Shown here: in pieces, positions 36,042-44,691 of the stretch
How positions within the stretch are numbered: the first letter of the stretch is position 1
Layout: every line of letters begins with the position of its first letter
Assembly: GCF_014192745.1 (NCBI RefSeq)
Contig: NZ_JACHYJ010000002.1
Span: 558,001 to 622,000 of the forward strand
Source of the DNA: Luteimonas sp. RC10
GTDB lineage: Bacteria > Pseudomonadota > Gammaproteobacteria > Xanthomonadales > Xanthomonadaceae
Reading direction: 5' to 3'
DNA: 64,000 bases
Position numbers and translations under genes: made by a program
Notes under the pieces: model-generated
Database searches by the model: none
The model's input: the letters and a program-made list of their open reading frames with translations, nothing else
What the model was told of the DNA's origin: nothing

Positions 36042-38915
36042 TTAGAACGTACCGCGGAGACCGACCGTGAACGTGGTGCCCGGGTCGTAGAAGTCGTTGA
36101 CCGCATTGGGATAGGCGAAGTACGACCGGCGCTCCTCGCCAGTGATGTTGAGCACGTTGAAGGTCAGCTGGGGCTCCGAACGCACGCCCTTGAGCGTGTA
36201 GCTGGCCGACAGGTCGAGCTGGCCGCGATCCTCGCCGTAGATCTGCGCGAACGGGATGCCCTGCTGGTTCGGCCCCGAGCCCACCGCGCCCTCCGACCAG
36301 GTGTAGGACAGGCGCACCGAGGCGACCGCGTTCTCCCAGTAAGCGGTCGCGTTCCACATCGATGGCGCCACGCCGTAGACATTGCCTGCCAGCGCATTGG
36401 CATCGTTGCCCAGCGCCTTGATGTCGAGCTTGGTGTAGTTGGCCATGAAGCCCAGGCCTTCGAGCACCACGCTCAGCGGCTGCACCCAGATCGCCTCCCA
36501 GCCACGGACTTCGAGCTCGGCATCGGCGTTGACCTGCTGGTTGACGTTGACCATCGCCACATCCGGGCCGCCGCGCGAGTTGATCGCCTGCTGCTGCGCG
36601 TCGACCAGGGTGTCGAACGGAATGCCCAACTCGCGGAACGGCTTGGTGGTCGCGCCCTGGTAGGTGTAGCCCTCGATGCGCTTGTTGAACAGCGTCAGGC
36701 CAACGAAGCCCTCGCCGCCGGTGTACCACTCGCCGCCGATATCGAAGTTGGTCGAGGTGTACGGCGTGAGGTTGGGATTGCCCTGGGTGGCGACCTGGGC
36801 CGAGATGTCGGTGAAGGTGGTCGCCGGCAGCATGGAACTGGGATTGGGCCGGGTCATCGTGCGCGAGGCCGAGGTGCGCAACACGACGTTCTGGGCAACG
36901 TCCCAGGCGGCGCTGAACGACGGCAGCCACTCAGCGTAGTCGCCGGTCAGCGTCTGCCACTGGCGCACCCCGCCGATGGTGACCGGTCCGCTGATCTCCT
37001 GGTCGGTGGTCGCATAGCGCACGCCCATGTTGTAGCGCAGGTTGCGGTTCCAGATCTCCGACTCGCCGTTGACCATCACATAGGCGGCCTTGGTGGTCTC
37101 GTCGAAGCCACCGGTGGCGCCCCCGGTGTTGGGACCGGCGGCTTCCGGCGCGCGGTCACGGTAGTGCGCGTAATTGGTGTCGCGCATGAAGCGATCGAAA
37201 TCCACCGTCACGAACCCAGTCGGTCCGGGCAGGATGTAATTCGCCAACTGCGCGTCGCTGATCTGCGACAGCGCATAGGGCTGCCAATCGGTGCCGGTGT
37301 CGCCGAAGCCCTGGATGCGCCGCTGGTTGTTGTCCCAGGACACGCCGAAGCTCACGTTGTTGCGGTCCTCGCCCAACTGCAGGTCGGCGCGGATGCCGCG
37401 AGTCTGCGTGACCCGCTTCTCGTTCTGCGCCCAGACACGGCCGCCGGTCCAGGTCCAGCCCAGATCCGGATCGTTGAGGTCCAGGTCGCCGTCCCAGGTC
37501 GGCACATTGCCGTCGTTGCGGTACTGCAAGGTCGTGAACGGCGAGTTGAAGCCGATCGTCGGCGAGTCGCGGAACATCCAGCTGCGGCTCATGTTGGCCT
37601 GCACGTCGAGCTTGATGTCCTGGCCTTCGCCGAACCAGAACGTGCCGCCGGGCGTCAGATGCCAATACTGCACGTCCTCGGTATAGGGCCGCGCCTCCAT
37701 GAAGAACTGCGCATTGGCGAACGTGGCGCTGGTGACGACATTGTTGGCATCGAGCTGCATGTCCAGCGGGATGATGTTGCCGTTGCGGCCGATCAGGTTG
37801 ATGTCGATGCGGTCGTTGGTCCGCTTGGCCTTGGTGTAGAGCACATCCAGATACAGCTCGACTTGGTCGTTCGGGCGCCACTGCATCGAGCCCAGGAACG
37901 CATCGCGGTCGCGGTCGCCACTCATGTGCACCGGCCGACCCAGCCGCGGGATCAGCGCTTCGCCGATCTGCTCGGGGGTCAGGCCGGGATTGGCGGCCTG
38001 CAGCCAGGCGGCATCGATCACCTGGCCGGGCACCAGCCCGGCACCGAGCGTGGAGCGGTTGCCCGGCACGACATCGGGGATGCGCCAGCCGTTGCCGCCG
38101 GTCACGTTGCAGGGGCTGCCCAACGACGGGAAGCCGGCCGGTGCGCCGCCGTTGCCGCATTGCGCATTGGTCAGGTTGGGATTGGTCCAGCCGATGGTCT
38201 CGTAGCCCTCGACGCCGATCTTGCCGCGCTGCGAGGTCACGCCGGCGAGCACGCCGAAGGTCCCGTCCTCGTTGGTCCAGCTGCCGATCACGGTACCGCG
38301 CGGACTGGTCTTCTCGCTGATGTCGTTGTAGTCGGCCTGCAGCGAATAGGTCAGCTGGCTGCCGTTGACGTCGAACGGACGCATGTTGCGCATGTCGACC
38401 ACGCCCGAGGCGCCGCCTTCGGTCAGGCGCGCGGTCGGCGACTTGTACACGGTGAGCTGGTTGAAGAACTCGGTCGGGAAGATGTTGAGATCGACTTCGC
38501 GGTTCTGGTTGGTCGCATCCAGGCCGATCGACGCGGTCGCGACCGACGCGCCATTGATCGTGGTCTTGGTGAAGCTGCTGGGCAGGCCGCGGATCGCGAT
38601 GTTCAACCCCTCGCCGTTGACGTCGCGGTTGAGCTGGATGCCTGGGATGCGGCTCAACGATTCGGCGATGTTGGTGTCGGGGAACTTGCCGATGTCCTCG
38701 GCGAAGATCGAATCGGTGAAGCCGGTCGAGTCGCGCTTGGCCTCGGTCGCGAACTGCAGACTCTGTCGGTAGCCGCGGACGACGACCGCATCGAGATCGG
38801 TGGCCGACGCTCTCGCCGGTGCCGTGTCCTGCGCGAGTGCCGGCGTGCCCACCACCCCCAGCAGCGCCAGACCCAGCGCATGCGACAACGCATTCTTCGA
38901 GACTTGCTTGTACAC
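36042..38915 (-). CDS. TonB-dependent receptor of the xylan locus
   Basis: The 957-residue outer-membrane receptor has a signal peptide (ALGLALLGVVGTPALAQ). A TonB-box-like DLDAVVVRGYR follows, then a plug domain with DSIFAEDIGKFPDTNIAESL and SRIPGIQLNRDVNGEGLNIA. A long beta-barrel ends TFTVGLRGTF with the terminal Phe needed for assembly. The size and plug match the carbohydrate receptors of Xanthomonas CUT loci. The start chosen is GTG 38915, with GGAGGGG 6 nt upstream; an in-frame ATG at 38948 lacks a good site. A XylR-like box lies about 125 nt upstream. It probably imports xylo-oligosaccharides carrying glucuronate. Confidence 0.9.
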   Translation of the reverse strand: MYKQVSKNALSHALGLALLGVVGTPALAQDTAPARASATDLDAVVVRGYRQSLQFATEAKRDSTGFTDSIFAEDIGKFPDTNIAESLSRIPGIQLNRDVNGEGLNIAIRGLPSSFTKTTINGASVATASIGLDATNQNREVDLNIFPTEFFNQLTVYKSPTARLTEGGASGVVDMRNMRPFDVNGSQLTYSLQADYNDISEKTSPRGTVIGSWTNEDGTFGVLAGVTSQRGKIGVEGYETIGWTNPNLTNAQCGNGGAPAGFPSLGSPCNVTGGNGWRIPDVVPGNRSTLGAGLVPGQVIDAAWLQAANPGLTPEQIGEALIPRLGRPVHMSGDRDRDAFLGSMQWRPNDQVELYLDVLYTKAKRTNDRIDINLIGRNGNIIPLDMQLDANNVVTSATFANAQFFMEARPYTEDVQYWHLTPGGTFWFGEGQDIKLDVQANMSRSWMFRDSPTIGFNSPFTTLQYRNDGNVPTWDGDLDLNDPDLGWTWTGGRVWAQNEKRVTQTRGIRADLQLGEDRNNVSFGVSWDNNQRRIQGFGDTGTDWQPYALSQISDAQLANYILPGPTGFVTVDFDRFMRDTNYAHYRDRAPEAAGPNTGGATGGFDETTKAAYVMVNGESEIWNRNLRYNMGVRYATTDQEISGPVTIGGVRQWQTLTGDYAEWLPSFSAAWDVAQNVVLRTSASRTMTRPNPSSMLPATTFTDISAQVATQGNPNLTPYTSTNFDIGGEWYTGGEGFVGLTLFNKRIEGYTYQGATTKPFRELGIPFDTLVDAQQQAINSRGGPDVAMVNVNQQVNADAELEVRGWEAIWVQPLSVVLEGLGFMANYTKLDIKALGNDANALAGNVYGVAPSMWNATAYWENAVASVRLSYTWSEGAVGSGPNQQGIPFAQIYGEDRGQLDLSASYTLKGVRSEPQLTFNVLNITGEERRSYFAYPNAVNDFYDPGTTFTVGLRGTF

Positions 38916-39039
38916 CGTACTCCCCTCCCGTTTCTGGTGACCGCACATGGCGCGCCTTGCGTCGACCGTGCCATGGTGTGGTGTTGATTTTTCGCCCCTG
39001 CCCGGCCTGACATCCGCTCCGGCGCCGCGCTCGAAATGA

Positions 39040-39053
39040 TGGTAGCGCTATCA
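39040..39053. promoter_or_regulatory. XylR-like LacI-type operator box, receptor side
   Basis: TGGTAGCGCTATCA is a near-perfect palindrome (one mismatched pair) with the GCGC centre typical of LacI-family operators. It resembles the xyl-box core TGGTAGCGCTA that I recall for XylR in Xanthomonas. It lies 125 nt upstream of the receptor start. Confidence 0.7.
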
Positions 39054-39202
39054 AAAATAGACCGCACGCTGCGTAGCAGCATGGATGGGAAAGAGCGGAA
39101 GTACCGCAAAAATCCCGCTCTAATCGACGCATCGCGCATGCTCAGACGGGCCTATTGCAGGTTGGTGCAGCGCAGAACGCATTCAAAAACCCGCTGTGTT
39201 AA

Positions 39203-39216
39203 TGATAGCGCTACCA
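39203..39216. promoter_or_regulatory. XylR-like LacI-type operator box, transporter side
   Basis: TGATAGCGCTACCA is the exact reverse complement of the box at 39040. It lies 102 nt upstream of the hexuronate-type transporter. The 402-nt control region 38916-39317 holds these two boxes, 149 nt apart, and no gene; no convincing -35/-10 pair could be fixed. Confidence 0.7.
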
Positions 39217-39317
39217 CGTCTTGGCGACGTGGATGACGCCTGGAGGGAGGCGATGACAGCGACTGGAAAAGCGCGGCCACTGGCGGTCGCTGGCAGCGAT
39301 CGTGCGGAGCGATGCGG

Positions 39318-40616
39318 ATGAGCGGCGGGGATCGGACCACCCTCGCCACGCCGGCCGCCAAGGTCGGCATGTACCGCTGGCGCGTGTGCGCCATGCTGCT
39401 GGCCGCCACTACCATCAACTACGTCGATCGCCAGGTGCTGGGCGTGCTGGCGCCGTTTCTGCAGGACGAGATCGGCTGGAGCGAGATGCAGTACGGCGCC
39501 ATCGTCACTGCCTTCCAGGCCGCCTACGCGATCGGTTTGCTGTGCGCTGGCGCCATCATCGACCGGCTCGGCACCAAGGCCGGCTATGCGATCGCGATCT
39601 GCGTGTGGAGCATCGCGGCGATGAGCCACTCGCTGGCGGCGAGCGTCGTCGGCTTCATGCTCGCGCGCTTCCTGCTGGGGCTGGGCGAAGCCGGCAATTT
39701 CCCGGCCGCGATCAAGACCGTGGCCGAGTGGTTCCCCAGGCGCGAGCGTGCGTTCGCGACCGGCATCTTCAATTCCGGCTCCAACATCGGCGCAATCGTC
39801 GCCCCGCTGCTGGTGCCGGTGATCGCGGTGACCTGGGGCTGGCAGGCCGCATTCCTGTTCACCGGCGCGCTCAGCGTGACCTGGCTGGCGGTATGGCTGC
39901 TGACCTATCGCACACCCGAGCAGCAGCCCGCACTGTCGGCAGCCGAGCTGGCGCATATCCGCAGCGATCCGCCCGAACCGTCGGCCAAGGTGCCGTGGCG
40001 GCGCATCCTGCGCCACCGCCAGGCCTGGGCCTTCGTCGCCGCCAAGTTCATCACTGACCCGATCTGGTGGTTCTTCCTGTTCTGGCTGCCGAAATTCCTC
40101 AATGCCGAGTACGGCCTGACCCTGCTCGCGCTCGGGCTGCCACTGGTGGCGATCTTCGTGCTGGCCGACGTGGGCAGCATCCTCGGCGGCTGGCTGGCCG
40201 GACGCTTCCTGCGCCTGGGCTGGAGCGTCAATCGCGCACGCAAGGGCGCGATGCTGGTCTGCGCGCTGTGCGTGGTGCCGATCGTGTTCGCCGCGCAGGC
40301 CGACAATCTGTGGCTGGCCGTGGCGCTGATCGGACTGGCGACCGCAGGTCACCAGGGCTGGTCGGCCAATGTATTCACGCTGACCTCCGACATGTTCCCG
40401 CGCCACGCGGTGGCCTCGGTCGTGGGCATCGGCGGCTTCGCCGGTGCGGTCGGCGGCATGATGATCGCCACGTTCATCGGCTGGTTGCTGCAGACCACCG
40501 GCAGTTATCTGCCGGTGTTCCTGATGGCCGGCTCGGCCTACCTGGTGGCGCTGCTGATCGTGCACTTGCTTGCGCCGCAGCTGGCGCCGGCACGGCTGGA
40601 CGACGACGCGGCATGA
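39318..40616 (+). CDS. MFS transporter, hexuronate (ExuT-like) type
   Basis: The 432-residue protein belongs to the anion:cation symporter branch of the MFS. It starts with RWRVCAMLLAATTINYVDRQ, the helix 1 signature of ExuT/GudP-type carriers, and has RFLLGLGEAGNFPAAIKTVA with EWFPRRERAFATGIFNSGSN in helices 4-5. About 12 helices are predicted. Among the two close start codons 39318 is preferred because GGAG lies 8 nt upstream. Its place with alpha-glucuronidase and UxaC supports glucuronate or an aldouronic acid as substrate. It heads the plus-strand operon. Confidence 0.88.
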   Translation: MSGGDRTTLATPAAKVGMYRWRVCAMLLAATTINYVDRQVLGVLAPFLQDEIGWSEMQYGAIVTAFQAAYAIGLLCAGAIIDRLGTKAGYAIAICVWSIAAMSHSLAASVVGFMLARFLLGLGEAGNFPAAIKTVAEWFPRRERAFATGIFNSGSNIGAIVAPLLVPVIAVTWGWQAAFLFTGALSVTWLAVWLLTYRTPEQQPALSAAELAHIRSDPPEPSAKVPWRRILRHRQAWAFVAAKFITDPIWWFFLFWLPKFLNAEYGLTLLALGLPLVAIFVLADVGSILGGWLAGRFLRLGWSVNRARKGAMLVCALCVVPIVFAAQADNLWLAVALIGLATAGHQGWSANVFTLTSDMFPRHAVASVVGIGGFAGAVGGMMIATFIGWLLQTTGSYLPVFLMAGSAYLVALLIVHLLAPQLAPARLDDDAA

Positions 40617-40668
40617 GCCTGCACCGATGCCACTGCGATGTTCTGTTCGACTTCGGGAGCCTGACACG

Positions 40669-41703
40669 ATGAAGACCTCTTCCCTGCCCTTGCTCGGCGC
40701 GCTCGTCCTTGCCCTCGCCGCCTGCGGCGAACGCCCGACCGCCGCGCCAGCCGCCGCCACCGCCGATCCGGCCTCGGCCCACGCGTCCACGGCGCTGGCC
40801 CACGGTCACGACAAGTTTCTCGGCGGCGCCTACAGCCCGCCACAGGCGCCGGGCTTCACCGATTACTGGAACAAGGTCACGCCGGAGAACGGCGGCAAGT
40901 GGGGCGAGGTCGAGGCCGAGCGCGACGTGATGGTCTGGGACGAGCTCGATGCCGCCTGGCAGGTCGCCCAGGACCACGGCCTGCCGTTCCAGATGCATGT
41001 GATGGTGTGGGGCAACCAGCAGCCGGAGTGGATCAAGACCCTGCCGCCCGACGAGCAGCGCGCCGAGATCGAGCAGTGGTTCGCCGCCGTCGCGGCACGT
41101 TATCCGGGTATCGATTTCGTCGAGGTCGTGAACGAGCCGCTGCACGACCCGCCGTCCAAGGACGACGAGGGCGGCGGCCACTACATCCAGGCGCTGGGCG
41201 GCGACGGCGAGAGCGGCTGGGACTGGATCCTCGAATCATTCCGGCTCGCGCGCCGGCACTTCCCCGATTCCAAGCTGATGATCAACGAGTACAGCGTGAC
41301 CAACGATCCCGAGGCCACGCGGCGCTATCTGGAGATCGTGCGGCTGCTGCAGGCCGAGGGCCTGGTCGATGCGATCGGCGTGCAGGGCCATGCGTTCTCG
41401 ACGACGACCGACACCGCGATCGACGTGCACCGCCGCAACCTCGATGCGCTCGGCGCGACCGGGCTGCCGATCTATGTGACCGAGCTTGACATCGACGGAC
41501 CCGACGACGCGACCCAACTGCGCGACATGCAGCGGATCTTCCCGATGTTCTGGGAGCACCCGGCGGTCAAGGGCGTCACCCTGTGGGGCTTCCGCCGCGG
41601 CCTGTGGCGCGATGAGCAAGGCGCCTATCTGGTCCGCGAGGACGGCAGCGAGCGGCCGGCGCTGACCTGGCTGCGCCGCTACCTGCGCGGCGAGGCGAAC
41701 TGA
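40669..41703 (+). CDS. GH10 endo-1,4-beta-xylanase, lipoprotein
   Basis: The 344-residue protein is a GH10 xylanase with acid/base Glu156 (VVNEPL) and nucleophile Glu272 (VTELDI). HVMVWGNQQPEW and KLMINEYSV are further family motifs. The N-terminus MKTSSLPLLGALVLALAAC is a lipoprotein signal with lipobox LAAC, so the enzyme is anchored to a membrane rather than released. It is slightly shorter than the second GH10 enzyme at 46152 and differs strongly from it in sequence. The stop codon overlaps the first base of the GH115 ATG (TGATG), showing translational coupling. Confidence 0.9.
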   Translation: MKTSSLPLLGALVLALAACGERPTAAPAAATADPASAHASTALAHGHDKFLGGAYSPPQAPGFTDYWNKVTPENGGKWGEVEAERDVMVWDELDAAWQVAQDHGLPFQMHVMVWGNQQPEWIKTLPPDEQRAEIEQWFAAVAARYPGIDFVEVVNEPLHDPPSKDDEGGGHYIQALGGDGESGWDWILESFRLARRHFPDSKLMINEYSVTNDPEATRRYLEIVRLLQAEGLVDAIGVQGHAFSTTTDTAIDVHRRNLDALGATGLPIYVTELDIDGPDDATQLRDMQRIFPMFWEHPAVKGVTLWGFRRGLWRDEQGAYLVREDGSERPALTWLRRYLRGEAN

Positions 41704-44600
41704 TGGTGCCGTTCGCGTGCGCAGCGCGCAGAAGGCGGCTGTCCGCAGCCGTCGTGCTGCTGATCGCCGTGGCCTGCCCGGCGCTAGCCACCGTGCCGAC
41801 GCCAGCCGCCGACGATTGCACGCGGCCGGCCGCAGTCTGCGAGACGGCCGTCCCTGGCGCCTTGCCACTGATCGTCGACGGCCGGCCGCTGCCGGTGCTG
41901 GTCGATGCGGCCGACGATCCGGGCGTCCTGCGCGCCGTCGGCGACCTGCGCGCCGACCTGGCCGCGGTCGCCGGCGCGGATGCGCCCCAGGCCGCGACGC
42001 CGCTGGCGATCATCGCCGGCACGCTCGGCCACAGCCCGCGCATCGACCGCCTCGTGCGCGACCGCGGCCTCGACGTCTCCGGCGTCGCCGGCACCTGGGA
42101 AAGCCACCTGCTGCAGGTTGTCGACGCCCCGGAGCCGGGCATCGACCGGGCGCTGGTGATCGCGGGCGCGGACAGGCGCGGCACGATCTTCGGCCTCTAT
42201 GAGCTTTCGCGTCGCATCGGCGTGTCGCCGTGGACCTGGTGGGCAGACGTGCCGGCGCCGCAGCGCGCCGCGCTGCACATCGCCCCCGGCCGCTTCGTCG
42301 ACGCGCCCGCGGTGCGCTACCGCGGCATCTTCATCAACGACGAGGACCCCGCGCTCGGCGGTTGGATGCAGGCGACCTATGGCGGCCCGAACCATCGTTT
42401 CTACGAGCGCGTGTTCACGCTGATCCTGCGTCACAAGGGCAATTTCCTGTGGCCGGCGATGTGGGGCCGTGCGTTCTACGACGACGACCCGCGCAACGCC
42501 GCGCTCGCCGACGAGATGGGCGTGGTCGTGGGCACCAGCCACCACGAACCGATGATGCGCGCGCACGTCGAGTGGTCGCGGCATGGCGCGGGCCCGTGGG
42601 ACTACGCCAAGAACGCCGGGCGGCTGCGCGATTTCTGGCGCACCGGGATCGCGCGCATGGGCCGCCACGAGAGCGTCGTGACCCTGGGCATGCGCGGCGA
42701 CGGCGACGAGCCGATGGCCGAAAGCACGGCGATCACGTTGTTGGAAGGCATCGTCGCCGATCAGCGGCGGATCCTCGCCGAGGTCACCGGCCGCCCGCCG
42801 CAGGACATGCCACAGGTCTGGGCGCTGTACAAGGAGGTGCAGGACTACTTCGATGCCGGCATGCGGGTGCCCGACGATGTCACGCTGCTGTTCGCCGACG
42901 ACAACTGGGGCAACCTGCGCCGATTGCCCCCGCCCGGCGACCGCCGCGCCGGTGGCTACGGCGTCTACTACCACTTCGACTACGTCGGCGGACCGCGCAA
43001 TTACAAGTGGCTCAACACGACCCAGATTGAGCGCGTCTGGGAGCAGATGCGCCTGGCCTATGCGCACGGCGTCGACCGGCTGTGGGTGGTCAATGTCGGC
43101 GACATCAAGCCGATGGAATTGCCGATCGGCTTCTTCCTCGACCAGGCCTGGAACCCCGACGCGATGACCCGCGAGGCGCTGGCGGCCTATCCTGCCGCCT
43201 GGGCCGCGCAGCAGTTCGGTGCTGCCCACGCCAGCGAGATCGGCGAGATCCTGACCCGCTACACGCAGTACAACGCACGCCGCAAGCCCGAGCTGGTGTC
43301 GGCCGACACCTGGAGTCTGCTGCATTTCGGCGAGGCCGAGCGCGTGCTGGCCGAATGGGACGCGCTGGTCGCGCAGACCGAGCGCGTGGGCGCTGCACTG
43401 CCGGCCGCGCAGCGCGACGCCTGGTACCAACTGGTCGCCTATCCGGTGCTGGCGAGCGCCAACCTCAATCGCTTCCACATTGCAGTGGCTCGCAACCGGC
43501 TGTACGCCGACCAGGGCCGGGCATCGACGAATGCCTGGGCGGACGAGGCGTTGCGCCTGTTCGCGCGCGATGCCGAGCTGGCGCGCATCTACGAGCAGGA
43601 CATCGCCGACGGCAAGTGGGTGCACATGATGTCGCAGCCGCGCATCGGTTACACCCATTGGCAGATGCCCGACCGCAACGTGCTGCCGGCGCTGGCCCGC
43701 ATCGACGTGCGCGAGCGCGGCACGATGGGCGTTGCGGTCGAGGGCGATCCACGCGGCTGGCCGGTGCCGGCCGAGATCGCGCAGCTTCCGGCGCTCGATC
43801 CCCAGGCCACGCGAGCCCCGGAGATCGTCGTGTTCAACCGGGGCGCGGCGCCGTTCCGCTACACCGCCACCTCATCCGTCACCTGGCTGCGGGTGACGCC
43901 GGCCGCTGCCGAGGTCACGGACGCCCAGCCGCTGCGCATCGAGGTCGACTGGCAGGCGGTGCCCACCGGGACGCAGGTCGCCTATCTCGACCTGCTCGGC
44001 AGCGACCGCACCGAAGTGCGTGTGGCGGTGCCGGTGACCCGGCCGGCACCGGCCGGGCCGATGACAGGCTTCGTCGAAAGCGGTGGGGTCGTCGCGATCG
44101 AGGCTGGCGACTACACGCGTGCCGTCGCGCCGGACGGCCTGGTCTGGGAGACCATCCCGCATCTGGGCCGCAGCCGTGCGGGCGTGACCACGGTGCCGGT
44201 CACCGCCGCCTCCGGCGCGCCCGGCGCCGGTGGCGCCTGGCTCGAATATCCAGTGCACTTGCAGGCCGCCGGCGAAGTCGAGGTCCGCGTCGTGGTCTCG
44301 CCGACGCTCGACTACGCCGACCGCGGCGGACAACGCCTCGCAGTGTCGTTCGATGCCGCCGCGCCACAGTTGCTGACCATGCGCCTGGACCCGACGCCCG
44401 GTCACCCGGACTTCCCGGCGTGGCAGCGTGCGGTCGCCGACAGCGTGCACGTGGCCACCTCGCGCCATCACGTCGAGGCCGGTGCGCGGGCGCTGCGGCT
44501 GTGGCGCGTCGATCCGGGCGTGGTTGTCCAGCGCATCGAGATCGTCCGCGACGGCGTGCCCAGGACGCTGCTCGGACCGCCGACGAGCACGAGGCGATGA
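41703..44600 (+). CDS. GH115 alpha-glucuronidase
   Basis: The 965-residue protein is a GH115 enzyme: RYRGIFINDEDPALGGWMQA, LILRHKGNFLWPAMWGRAF, VVGTSHHEPMMRAH and LLFADDNWGNLRRL are clear family blocks. A C-terminal beta-sandwich region follows after about residue 700. A signal peptide (about residues 10-30) directs it to the periplasm. GH115 removes 4-O-methylglucuronate from internal as well as terminal xylose units, unlike GH67, which needs the non-reducing end. It is coupled to the GH10 gene and followed 91 nt later by uxaC. The released glucuronate fits the ExuT-like carrier and UxaC. Confidence 0.92.
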   Translation: MVPFACAARRRRLSAAVVLLIAVACPALATVPTPAADDCTRPAAVCETAVPGALPLIVDGRPLPVLVDAADDPGVLRAVGDLRADLAAVAGADAPQAATPLAIIAGTLGHSPRIDRLVRDRGLDVSGVAGTWESHLLQVVDAPEPGIDRALVIAGADRRGTIFGLYELSRRIGVSPWTWWADVPAPQRAALHIAPGRFVDAPAVRYRGIFINDEDPALGGWMQATYGGPNHRFYERVFTLILRHKGNFLWPAMWGRAFYDDDPRNAALADEMGVVVGTSHHEPMMRAHVEWSRHGAGPWDYAKNAGRLRDFWRTGIARMGRHESVVTLGMRGDGDEPMAESTAITLLEGIVADQRRILAEVTGRPPQDMPQVWALYKEVQDYFDAGMRVPDDVTLLFADDNWGNLRRLPPPGDRRAGGYGVYYHFDYVGGPRNYKWLNTTQIERVWEQMRLAYAHGVDRLWVVNVGDIKPMELPIGFFLDQAWNPDAMTREALAAYPAAWAAQQFGAAHASEIGEILTRYTQYNARRKPELVSADTWSLLHFGEAERVLAEWDALVAQTERVGAALPAAQRDAWYQLVAYPVLASANLNRFHIAVARNRLYADQGRASTNAWADEALRLFARDAELARIYEQDIADGKWVHMMSQPRIGYTHWQMPDRNVLPALARIDVRERGTMGVAVEGDPRGWPVPAEIAQLPALDPQATRAPEIVVFNRGAAPFRYTATSSVTWLRVTPAAAEVTDAQPLRIEVDWQAVPTGTQVAYLDLLGSDRTEVRVAVPVTRPAPAGPMTGFVESGGVVAIEAGDYTRAVAPDGLVWETIPHLGRSRAGVTTVPVTAASGAPGAGGAWLEYPVHLQAAGEVEVRVVVSPTLDYADRGGQRLAVSFDAAAPQLLTMRLDPTPGHPDFPAWQRAVADSVHVATSRHHVEAGARALRLWRVDPGVVVQRIEIVRDGVPRTLLGPPTSTRR

Positions 44601-44691
44601 GCGCCCCCACCAGCGCATGCACGACACGCTGGCATCGGTCAGCCCGATCACGCGCTTATCCACGTCTGCACCGCTTCGAACAAGACCGCCC

